A stretch of DNA of 64,000 nucleotides from SZUA-252 sp035716005 (GTDB lineage: Bacteria; Eisenbacteria; RBG-16-71-46; SZUA-252), in contig DASTKG010000143.1 of the NCBI GenBank assembly GCA_035716005.1, positions 1-64,000 of the forward strand. The letters run 5' to 3'. Below are positions 54,440 to 60,620 of this stretch, one piece after another. Every line of letters begins with the position of its first letter. Positions within the stretch are counted from its first letter, which is position 1. Below the pieces are notes generated by a model. That model was not told where the DNA came from and did not search any database. It saw only the letters and a list, made by a program, of their open reading frames with translations. Made by a program: the position numbers and the translations under genes.

Positions 54440-55543
54440 TCACCGGCCCGGCTTCAGGTGCGCGGCTTCCCATGCCCGCGCGTTCCGACGTCCTTCGTCG
54501 AAAATTCGCTCGTAGTTTCCCTTCCGGACTTTCTCGCTCGCCTCCTTGGTGAGCAGGGTCCACAGCGGCTGGTACATGTCGTAGACCTTGAAGTGGGACG
54601 CGGAATCGGCCGGCGCCACGTTGTCGGTGCCGAAGAGGAACCGGTCCGGATACTTGTTGATGAGGTCGGCGGTGCGCCGCGTCGCCTCGGGGCTCGAGAT
54701 CACGTACTTCGCCGTCTCGTCCCACGAAAGATCGAAGGAGACGCGGACGCAGGCCGGGTCCTCGAGGATGTCCTCCAGCATGTCGAGGTGGTGGCTGACG
54801 GGCTGGACGACCCGCCCAACCCCGACGTGGGCCCAGATGATCGAGTTCTTCGGGTGCCGTTTCAGGAGGTCCTTGAACTCGGCGAGGAACTTGGGCGTTT
54901 CGCCCTTGCGCGGGTAGGGCCGGTCGACGTCGTTGTGGATGATGCAGACCAGGCCGACCTCGGCGGCGAAGTCGAGCAGGCGGTCGAGCGCCGGGTCGGT
55001 GAGGCTCGCGATATCGCCCGCGATCTTCGAGGAGACGAACTCCTTGTGGATGCTGAACTCGCCGATTCCCGAGAAGACGCCGGGGAACGTGAGGAGAACG
55101 CGGCGGATGTGATCCGCGGCGTACATGTCGGTGGGATTGAAGCCGGTGATCATCGGATCGAATCGCGCCTGCTCCGACTTGGAGAGCGACTTGTAGGCCA
55201 TCGCGATGGCCGCGTCGGTGAAGGAGTAGTAGTAGAGCCGGGCGTCGGTATCGAGGTAGTAGGTCGGGGCGTCGGTGCCCGAAACGCGGTACGACCACTG
55301 CTGCTGAAGCGGAATGCCGAAAAGGGTCGAGCGGCCCACGCGATGACCCATGAGCTTCAGGTAGCGGTGGATGTCGATCCCTTCCTGGACATAGTTCGTG
55401 AGGTGGAAATGCGAGTCGTTGAATTCGTAACGGCTCGAGCTCGCGCTTGCCGGCGCGGCGGCGGTGGGAAGGGGAGCGGCGGCGGCGATCGCGGAGGCGA
55501 TGACGGCCATTGCGCAGACGCGGCCGATGGCTCGAATGCTCAT
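54440..55543 (-). CDS. secreted amidohydrolase-superfamily (TIM-barrel) protein
   Basis: A 367-residue amidohydrolase-2 type metal-dependent hydrolase with a signal peptide (to about residue 30). The metal ligands are in place: DSHFHL with His45 and His47, IIHNDVD with His203, WAHVGVG with His239, and FGTDN with Asp307. The family hydrolyses amides, esters or lactones or decarboxylates aromatic acids; the substrate is unknown. ATG 55543 is preceded by GGAG at the usual distance and begins directly with the signal peptide. It is the first gene of the minus-strand porin/glutaminase group. Confidence 0.82.
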   Translation of the reverse strand: MSIRAIGRVCAMAVIASAIAAAAPLPTAAAPASASSSRYEFNDSHFHLTNYVQEGIDIHRYLKLMGHRVGRSTLFGIPLQQQWSYRVSGTDAPTYYLDTDARLYYYSFTDAAIAMAYKSLSKSEQARFDPMITGFNPTDMYAADHIRRVLLTFPGVFSGIGEFSIHKEFVSSKIAGDIASLTDPALDRLLDFAAEVGLVCIIHNDVDRPYPRKGETPKFLAEFKDLLKRHPKNSIIWAHVGVGRVVQPVSHHLDMLEDILEDPACVRVSFDLSWDETAKYVISSPEATRRTADLINKYPDRFLFGTDNVAPADSASHFKVYDMYQPLWTLLTKEASEKVRKGNYERIFDEGRRNARAWEAAHLKPGR

Positions 55544-55725
55544 GCGTCTCCTCGAGATCGTGAGCGGGAAACGATGGGCAACGCGGCCCGCTCCCATCCT
55601 GGACTTCGGGCACGATCGGCCACGACGGCTCGACGAACGCCGCCACGCCCCCCAGCGCAAGCGAACATGCCCTCCGAGGCGTGGCCCACACGATGAGTCC
55701 GTGGCGGCCCCATGCCTCCGTGGAG

Positions 55726-55754
55726 AAGCTAGTGTCGGGAGTCCGGTGCATCAA
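55726..55754 (-). promoter_or_regulatory. possible promoter for the amidohydrolase-porin-glutaminase group
   Basis: On the minus strand TTGATG (55754-55749) and TAGCTT (55731-55726) are 17 nt apart. The -10 box is weak but shares the TAGnnT shape seen at stronger promoters here. A start near 55719 would give a leader of about 175 nt. I saw no gene in the 385-nt divergent region. Confidence 0.35.
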
Positions 55755-55764
55755 TAGACCCTTG

Positions 55765-55784
55765 GTCCCATACCCGCATGGGAC
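55765..55784. repeat. inverted repeat in divergent intergenic region
   Basis: GTCCCAT and ATGGGAC separated by six bases, between the minus-strand amidohydrolase promoter region and the plus-strand leader at 55815. It could be an operator shared by the two divergent units. Confidence 0.35.
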
Positions 55785-55814
55785 TCCAGGGACGCAAGAT
55801 ACGAAATCCGAACA

Positions 55815-55873
55815 GGCCGGAGTCTGCCTGAGAGAAGGCGAAACGGCAACGACCTTCCTGCCGGGGTCCGGCC
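55815..55873 (+). ncRNA. candidate structured leader RNA with three-way junction
   Basis: GGCCGGA (55815-55821) pairs perfectly with TCCGGCC (55867-55873). Inside, GCCT/AGGC (55826-55839) closes a GAGAGA loop, and CGGCA/TGCCG (55844-55863) closes a 10-nt loop. Joining segments are GTCT, GAAA and GGG. This is an orderly three-helix junction 55 nt upstream of the start codon of an exported protein, the usual place of a regulatory leader. It matches no riboswitch class I know; high GC makes chance pairing more likely than usual. Confidence 0.4.
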
Positions 55874-55928
55874 CGGCATGGGAAGCCGGAGCATGACGGG
55901 CCTATTCCACAATCGAAAGGAGCGGGTC

Positions 55929-56645
55929 ATGTGGCTTAAATCGGGTCTCGTGAGTACCGTGATCGTGGGTACCTTGGCGTGGGGCGCGGCGGCCCAGGAG
56001 ACGGCGCCGACGGCCCAGGACCGGGTCGAGATGTTGAAGCAGTCCTTCGCGGCATCCAAAGCGGCGCTGAAGCAGTACGAGTGGGTCGAGACGGTCGCCC
56101 TGTCGCTCGGCGGCGAGGAGAAGGTCCGCCAGCAGAGCCGGTGCTATTACGGGGCGGAGGGCAAACTCCAGAAGAGCCCGATCGCCACGGAGGACCAGGA
56201 CGAGAAGAAGAAGAAACGCGGACTTCGCGGCAAGGCGATCGAGAGCAAGAAGGCCGAGGTGGGGGCCTCGCTCAAGGCCGCCGTGGGCCTCCTTCGGCAA
56301 TACGCGCCGCTCGACCCGGCGAAGATCGAGGCCGCCAAGGCCGCCGGCAACGTCAGCACGTCCCTGCCCGGGGCGGACGGACGCATCCGCGTCACGATCA
56401 AGAGCTACCTCAAGCCGGGGGACGAAGTCGTCGTCGACGTGGACGGAGCGAAGAACACGCTACAGGGCGTTTCGATCGCCTCGTTCCTCGAGGAGGGGAA
56501 GGAGAAGAGTCCGGTCTCGGCGAAGGTGACCTACGCGGCCCTGCCGGACGGCACGATCTACCCGGGAACGGAAGTCCTCGAGATCGCCGCTCAGAATCTC
56601 AAGGTCGACATCGAGAACAGCGGATACAAGAAACTCGCTCCATAG
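55929..56645 (+). CDS. exported protein of unknown function
   Basis: A 238-residue periplasmic protein with a signal peptide (cleavage near AAA-Q, about residue 23). The mature part has a helical N-terminal half (AQDRVEMLKQSFAASKAALKQ), a basic patch (EDQDEKKKKRGLRGK), and a beta-rich C-terminal half (IRVTIKSYLKPGDEVVVDVD; KVTYAALPDGTIYPGTEVLE). I do not recognise the family. ATG 55929 is chosen because AAAGGAG lies 7-8 nt upstream. It ends 11 nt before a strong hairpin shared with the convergent gene. Confidence 0.75.
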   Translation: MWLKSGLVSTVIVGTLAWGAAAQETAPTAQDRVEMLKQSFAASKAALKQYEWVETVALSLGGEEKVRQQSRCYYGAEGKLQKSPIATEDQDEKKKKRGLRGKAIESKKAEVGASLKAAVGLLRQYAPLDPAKIEAAKAAGNVSTSLPGADGRIRVTIKSYLKPGDEVVVDVDGAKNTLQGVSIASFLEEGKEKSPVSAKVTYAALPDGTIYPGTEVLEIAAQNLKVDIENSGYKKLAP

Positions 56646-56656
56646 AACGGGACGGA

Positions 56657-56690
56657 CCGGGCGAGGTCGCTCCGCCGCGACCTCGCCCGG
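56657..56690. terminator. bidirectional terminator-like hairpin between convergent genes
   Basis: A perfect 14-bp stem (CCGGGCGAGGTCGC / GCGACCTCGCCCGG) with a 6-nt loop, 12 nt after the plus-strand stop and 6 nt after the minus-strand gene's end. No T tract is present on either side. The position strongly suggests termination for both genes. Confidence 0.65.
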
Positions 56691-56695
56691 ACCGA

Positions 56696-57568
56696 TCAGA
56701 ATCGAAACGACGCCGAGAGCACGCCCACGAAGGCGTCGTCGAAATTCGAGCCCGCCTCGAGCAGCACCTCCCAGCGCTTGCCGAATCCGAGACTGCCTCC
56801 GGCCTGGTACGTCCAGGGGTCGACGGGGCGCTGGTCGATTTCCACCACCACGGTCCCGAGCGTCGGCGACTCCTCGTGGACGGTGAGCGTGCGGTCGGTC
56901 TCCAGATACGCGGCGCCGACCCAGGCCCTCCAGATGCCGCGGCGAGTCGAGCCGGACCAGCCCGTTCGCGCGGAGACGAACCAGGCCGAGATCCCTCCGT
57001 CGAGGGCCTCGAGATCCGTGTGGTTGTAGTTCGCGTCCCCCAGGACGAACCAGGGGCCGTACCCGGCCACGGCCGTGGCGCCGGCGCCGAGGAGCGGGCC
57101 GCCGACCTGCGTGTCCTGCGACAGGTCGAGAACGACCGGGGGGCCGAGGACGCGGTCGACCGTGACGGCGGCGTCGAGGCGGGAATCGGTGTAGGTGCCG
57201 CCCACGAGGACGTAGAGATCCAGGAGCGGCAGGATCCACGCGTCCAGCTTCAACGCCGCCAGGGTGGTGTTGTTTCGCACCGCGAAGCTCGCGACGTCGC
57301 TGACGCTCACCGGTTCGCGGGTGGGGAGGGTCACGCGAACGTCGGTGACCTCGATGTCCCGATCCATGGTGACCATGAAGAGGCTCACGCCGAACGGATT
57401 CGGGAGATCGATGCCGCGATCGAGTGCCCAATCCGCGCCGATCGGGAGGGGGCGCTCCCACCGGGAGTCTCCCTTGGGAGGGGATGACGCGGCCGCCGAC
57501 GGCGAGACGGTCATCGTCGGCAGGATCATCGCCGCGGTTGCCGCCAAGGCCATGCCTCGCCAATGCAT
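56696..57568 (-). CDS. predicted outer-membrane beta-barrel protein
   Basis: A 290-residue exported protein: signal peptide (to about residue 27), then alternating strands typical of a small barrel (VSLFMVTMDRDIEVTDVRVT; LLDLYVLVGGTYTDSR; WRAWVGAAYLETDRTLTV) and a C-terminal LSASFRF ending in Phe. The family is not recognised with certainty; length and pattern fit a 10-12 stranded barrel. ATG 57568 has GGAGG about 8 nt upstream. Confidence 0.72.
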   Translation of the reverse strand: MHWRGMALAATAAMILPTMTVSPSAAASSPPKGDSRWERPLPIGADWALDRGIDLPNPFGVSLFMVTMDRDIEVTDVRVTLPTREPVSVSDVASFAVRNNTTLAALKLDAWILPLLDLYVLVGGTYTDSRLDAAVTVDRVLGPPVVLDLSQDTQVGGPLLGAGATAVAGYGPWFVLGDANYNHTDLEALDGGISAWFVSARTGWSGSTRRGIWRAWVGAAYLETDRTLTVHEESPTLGTVVVEIDQRPVDPWTYQAGGSLGFGKRWEVLLEAGSNFDDAFVGVLSASFRF

Positions 57569-57632
57569 CGCTGTCGCCTCCGGCCGGGGAAGGGGGATCG
57601 ATATGGCGCCCTGCGAGCATCTTACCTACTAT

Positions 57633-57644
57633 CCGCTCGAGCGG
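57633..57644. promoter_or_regulatory. 12-bp palindrome between divergent genes
   Basis: CCGCTCGAGCGG is a perfect palindrome near the middle of the 128-bp gap between the minus-strand barrel gene and the plus-strand ZIP-like gene. It is a plausible operator, though a GC-rich palindrome of this size can occur by chance. Confidence 0.3.
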
Positions 57645-57696
57645 CATGCCGGCGCGCGGGCGATCGGAATCATGTTTCAGTGGGGGTGGGCCGTCG

Positions 57697-58437
57697 ATGG
57701 AGAAATTCCACATCGTCGCGGAGACGGGCCTGGCTGCGCTCCTCTTCGCGTCGTCCTTCCTCTTCGGCCGCCGCTTCCACCCCCTTCGCCCGCTCATTCG
57801 CGACGACCGAGTCGGGCTCTCCTTCGGCGCCGGGATGTCGGTCGCGTACATCTTCATCCACGTCATGCCGGAGCTCCACGCCGTCCGCGCGTCCTTCGCC
57901 GAGGGGATGAACGTGCCTCTGCCGTTGAAGGGCATGGTGGTCTATTACCTCGCGCTGGTCGGCTTTCTCCTCTTCTACTTCATGGACCAGCTCCGCGAAC
58001 GCATGGCGCGGTCCGACGGCGAAACGGGAGAGGTCCATGCCTTCCGGCTCGACATCGGCGGCTTCGCGGCGTACGCCTGCCTGATGGGCTACCTGCTGGT
58101 GCGAAATCTCGGCGAGAGCCACGTCTCGACGGCGTTCTTCGGCGTGACCATCGCCGTGCACTTCCTGGCCCTCACCCACTCCCTCGAGGCGGAGCACGGC
58201 GTCGCCTACCGCCGGATCGGCCGATTCGTTCTCGCCGGGATGTCGCTGCTCGGCTGGGGGCTCGGCCTGGCGTTCCCTTTGCCGCAGCACGTGCTCGCGC
58301 TCTTGGTGGCCTTCATCTCCGGGGCCGTGGTCATGAACGCCACGATCATGGAGATCCACTCCCAGAAGGAGGGGCATCTCCTCCCCTTCGCGGCCGGAGG
58401 GCTGATCTACGGCCTGATTCTCCTCCCGCTAGGCTGA
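57697..58437 (+). CDS. ZIP-like integral membrane protein
   Basis: A 246-residue protein with about eight hydrophobic helices. FGAGMSVAYIFIHVMPELH near residues 44-62 and AVHFLALTHSLEAEHG near 148-163 put histidines and acidic residues inside helices, as in ZIP-family divalent metal transporters, and MNATIMEIHSQKEGHLLP adds another His-rich helix end. It lacks the exact ZIP HNxxD signature, so transport of zinc or a related metal is only suggested. ATG 57697 directly precedes the first helix. Confidence 0.65.
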   Translation: MEKFHIVAETGLAALLFASSFLFGRRFHPLRPLIRDDRVGLSFGAGMSVAYIFIHVMPELHAVRASFAEGMNVPLPLKGMVVYYLALVGFLLFYFMDQLRERMARSDGETGEVHAFRLDIGGFAAYACLMGYLLVRNLGESHVSTAFFGVTIAVHFLALTHSLEAEHGVAYRRIGRFVLAGMSLLGWGLGLAFPLPQHVLALLVAFISGAVVMNATIMEIHSQKEGHLLPFAAGGLIYGLILLPLG

Positions 58438-58492
58438 CCGCGGCGCGGCGACGGGGCGAGGAGCCGCGCGCGAGAGTGCGCCGGTCGGATGA

Positions 58493-58521
58493 TTGCGTGG
58501 CCGGGTTCGATCGGCTAGCGT
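58493..58521 (+). promoter_or_regulatory. possible promoter of the YqjD/YqjE-like genes
   Basis: TTGCGT at 58493-58498 and TAGCGT at 58516-58521 with a 17-nt spacer, about 50 nt before the first ATG. The -10 box again has the TAGnnT form. Confidence 0.4.
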
Positions 58522-58573
58522 GGGGGCGCGAGGACCGACGGCACGCAGCGTCCGCTATCGAGGGAGGTCGCCC

Positions 58574-58885
58574 ATGAACGAGCCCACCACCGTCACGCGT
58601 GAACAGATGCTGTCCGACCTGAGGGCCGTCGTGGCCGACTCCGAGGAACTCCTCCGGGCCACCGCCGGCGCCGTCGACGAACGAGCGGCCGCCGCGCGCG
58701 CCCGCGTCGAGGAATCGCTGGCCGCGGCGAAGGCCAAGATCGAGGAGTTGGATTCGCAGATGCTCGATCGCCTCAACCAGGCCGTGAAGGCGGCCGACGA
58801 GTACGTGCACGAGCATCCCTGGGGCGCGGTCGGGATCGCCGCCGCGGCGGGGCTGCTGGTCGGCGTCCTCATCGCGCGGCGCTGA
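58574..58885 (+). CDS. DUF883 family (ElaB/YqjD-like) membrane-anchored protein
   Basis: A 103-residue protein: a long amphipathic helix (DSEELLRATAGAVDERAAAARARVEESLAAA, given here in parts: DSEELLRATAG, ERAAAARARVEESLAAA), then EYVHEHPWGAVGIAAAAG leading to a C-terminal membrane helix. That is the ElaB/YqjD plan: a soluble helical rod anchored at the inner membrane, reported in Escherichia coli to bind ribosomes in stationary phase. AGGGAGG precedes the ATG. Confidence 0.85.
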   Translation: MNEPTTVTREQMLSDLRAVVADSEELLRATAGAVDERAAAARARVEESLAAAKAKIEELDSQMLDRLNQAVKAADEYVHEHPWGAVGIAAAAGLLVGVLIARR

Positions 58886-58888
58886 GGC

Positions 58889-59290
58889 ATGGCCATGAAC
58901 GAAAAGAAGGAATCCCGCCGAGCGGGCGGACTGAGCGGATCGCTGCGCCGATTCGGGGACAGCGTGCTCGGGCTGTTCGAGACGAGGGTGGAGATCTTCT
59001 CACTGGAGTGGGCGGAGGAGCGGCGAAACCTGACGCGCCTCCTCCTCCTCGTGTTCGCGATCGTGGCGTGTCTCCAGCTCGCCATCGTCATGGGGCTGGT
59101 CTTCCTCATGCTGGCGATCGGCCAGGAATATCGCGTGGCCGTGCTCGGCATCGCGACCCTGGTGCTGCTCCTGGGGGTCGTGGTGGGTGTGCTATGGCTC
59201 CGGGCGTGGCTGAAGCGTCGTCCGCCGATGTTCGCCGTGACGATCGCGGAGCTGCGGAAGGACCGCGAATGGATTCGAGGCGACCTGTGA
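58889..59290 (+). CDS. YqjE/phage-holin-superfamily III-like membrane protein
   Basis: A 133-residue protein with an amphipathic N-terminal helix (GSLRRFGDSVLGLFETRVEIF) and two membrane helices (about residues 51-75 and 82-105). It is a normal partner of DUF883 proteins (yqjD-yqjE-yqjK order). Although such proteins are often named phage holins, nothing here points to a prophage. Confidence 0.82.
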   Translation: MAMNEKKESRRAGGLSGSLRRFGDSVLGLFETRVEIFSLEWAEERRNLTRLLLLVFAIVACLQLAIVMGLVFLMLAIGQEYRVAVLGIATLVLLLGVVVGVLWLRAWLKRRPPMFAVTIAELRKDREWIRGDL

Positions 59291-59613
59291 GCGGCGCGCG
59301 CGACTTGTACGAGGAGCGCCTTGCCCTGCTGGTGGCCCGCGCCGCGGCCGAGCGCGCGGCCCTGGGGAAGCAGCTCGAGCCGATTCGGAAGATCGACACC
59401 GGACTCGCCTGGCTGGCGGAGAAGAAGACCCAGCTCCCCACGATCGCGCTGGGCGCGGGGCTCGGGCTCTCCGCGCTCATGCTGGTGCTGCCCGCGGGTC
59501 GCTCCTCGCTTCTCCGGGGAGGGCTCGCGCTCTTCCAGCTGGCGGGCTCGGTGAAACAACTCCTGTCGCGCCACCGCACGTCCGAAGATCGGGAGCGCGC
59601 GATTACTCCCTAG
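59287..59613 (+). CDS. small YqjK-like protein
   Basis: A 108-residue protein after the YqjE-like gene. It has a helical N-terminus (YEERLALLVARAAAERAALG) and a hydrophobic segment (IALGAGLGLSALMLVLPAG) near residues 54-72. It occupies the place of yqjK, but similarity is in size and pattern only. GTG 59287 overlaps the previous stop (GTGA) with a GAGG in front; an in-frame ATG at 59269, also with a good ribosome binding site, would add six residues. Confidence 0.65.
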   Translation: MSGARDLYEERLALLVARAAAERAALGKQLEPIRKIDTGLAWLAEKKTQLPTIALGAGLGLSALMLVLPAGRSSLLRGGLALFQLAGSVKQLLSRHRTSEDRERAITP

Positions 59614-59643
59614 GTCCGTGCGACCGCCGCTCGCCGCTGCCGG

Positions 59644-60336
59644 CTACGCGATCCCGTGGAACAATCGATCGAACCGGGGCCGGAAGTGATCGCCGTCCCA
59701 GGACCAATAGAGGAAGACCGCCTTCCCCTTGATGTTCGAGAGGGGCAGCGGGCCCCAGAAGCGGCTGTCGAGGCTGTTGTCCCGATTGTCGCCCATCATG
59801 AAGATGGTGCCCGCGGGCACGACGTAGGGCCCGAAGTTGTCACGGGCGGAAAGCTCTCGCGGAAAGACGCGCGGATCTTCGTGGTGCGCGAAGGGCTCCA
59901 CGCGCTTAGCGCCGTCGACGTAGAGCGTCTTGTCCTTGATCTCGATCGTCTGGCCGGCCACCGCGACGCAGCGCTTGATGAAATCCTGACGCGGGTTCGG
60001 AGGATACCGGAAGACGATGACGTCGCCCGGCTTCGGCTGACGGATGGCGGGGAAGCGATAGTAGAAGTAGCGATGACCGCCGAACCCGATATCGATCTCG
60101 GAGCCGTAGAGCATCTTGTTGATGTAGAGGAAGTCCCCGATCAGGAGCGTCCGCTCCATGGATCCGCTCGGAATCTGGTAGGCCTGGGCGACGACGCCGC
60201 GGAACGTGATGACGATCGCGAGGGAGATCGCCGCGGTCTTGATCCACTCGGCGAGGGTGTCGCCCTTCTTGGGCGGCTTGGCGCGCATGGCGGGCTTCTT
60301 CACGTCCTGCTTCGAATCCTTCGATTGCTTTGCCAT
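59644..60336 (-). CDS. lepB: signal peptidase I
   Basis: A 230-residue inner-membrane serine peptidase that removes signal peptides from exported proteins. One membrane helix at about residues 25-45 (WIKTAAISLAIVITFRGVVA) is followed by box B QIPSGSMERTLLIGDFLYIN with the catalytic Ser, then RYPPNPRQDFIKRCVAVAGQ with the general-base Lys, and box E MGDNRDNSLDSRFWG. A basic Lys-rich N-terminus precedes the helix. ATG 60336 has GAGGAG upstream. The window encodes many exported substrates for it. Confidence 0.94.
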   Translation of the reverse strand: MAKQSKDSKQDVKKPAMRAKPPKKGDTLAEWIKTAAISLAIVITFRGVVAQAYQIPSGSMERTLLIGDFLYINKMLYGSEIDIGFGGHRYFYYRFPAIRQPKPGDVIVFRYPPNPRQDFIKRCVAVAGQTIEIKDKTLYVDGAKRVEPFAHHEDPRVFPRELSARDNFGPYVVPAGTIFMMGDNRDNSLDSRFWGPLPLSNIKGKAVFLYWSWDGDHFRPRFDRLFHGIA

Positions 60337-60414
60337 CGAGCGGCTCCTCGCGGGTTCGTTCCAGGCGGCGCGCCGACGGCACGATGGCCCGCCGGCACGC
60401 CGAAAACTGCATTG

Positions 60415-60443
60415 AGTATGCGCCATTTGTCGGCGTCCTGCAA
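60415..60443 (-). promoter_or_regulatory. sigma70-like promoter for lepB
   Basis: On the minus strand TTGCAG (60443-60438) and CATACT (60420-60415) with a 17-nt spacer, about 80 nt upstream of the lepB ATG. Confidence 0.45.
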
Positions 60444-60491
60444 TCCGGCCACCGGACGCCGTGCGCCGACGATACCCCTCTAACCCCACGC

Positions 60492-60589
60492 GCAGCCGGA
60501 GGTTCGAAGCCGAGCCGGCTGCATGGCCCCCTCCTTGCACCGATCGGGCCACGGCTAACGACAACTTGGGGCTGCCCCCACGGAGGGGG
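60492..60589 (+). ncRNA. possible structured leader upstream of secreted protein gene
   Basis: Two perfect 8-bp helices follow each other: GCAGCCGG (60492-60499) with CCGGCTGC (60515-60522), and CCCCCTCC (60527-60534) with GGAGGGGG (60582-60589). The 47-nt interior of the second can fold further (GGGG/CCCC near 60568-60578). The second helix ends 31 nt before the start codon. It may be a leader controlling the downstream gene. The class is unknown. Confidence 0.35.
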
Positions 60590-60620
60590 ATCGCAGGGTC
60601 CATTCCGTCAGGGGGTTTCC

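Noticed and set aside
55801..55880. TPP or glycine riboswitch in the leader of the 55929 gene
   Set aside because: A CTGAGA and a GGCAA are present, but the other conserved blocks of either class are missing and the gene is not linked to thiamine or glycine.
58889..59290. Prophage remnant suggested by the phage-holin family name
   Set aside because: The neighbours are a DUF883 protein and a YqjK-like protein, the normal cellular context, and no other phage gene is present.
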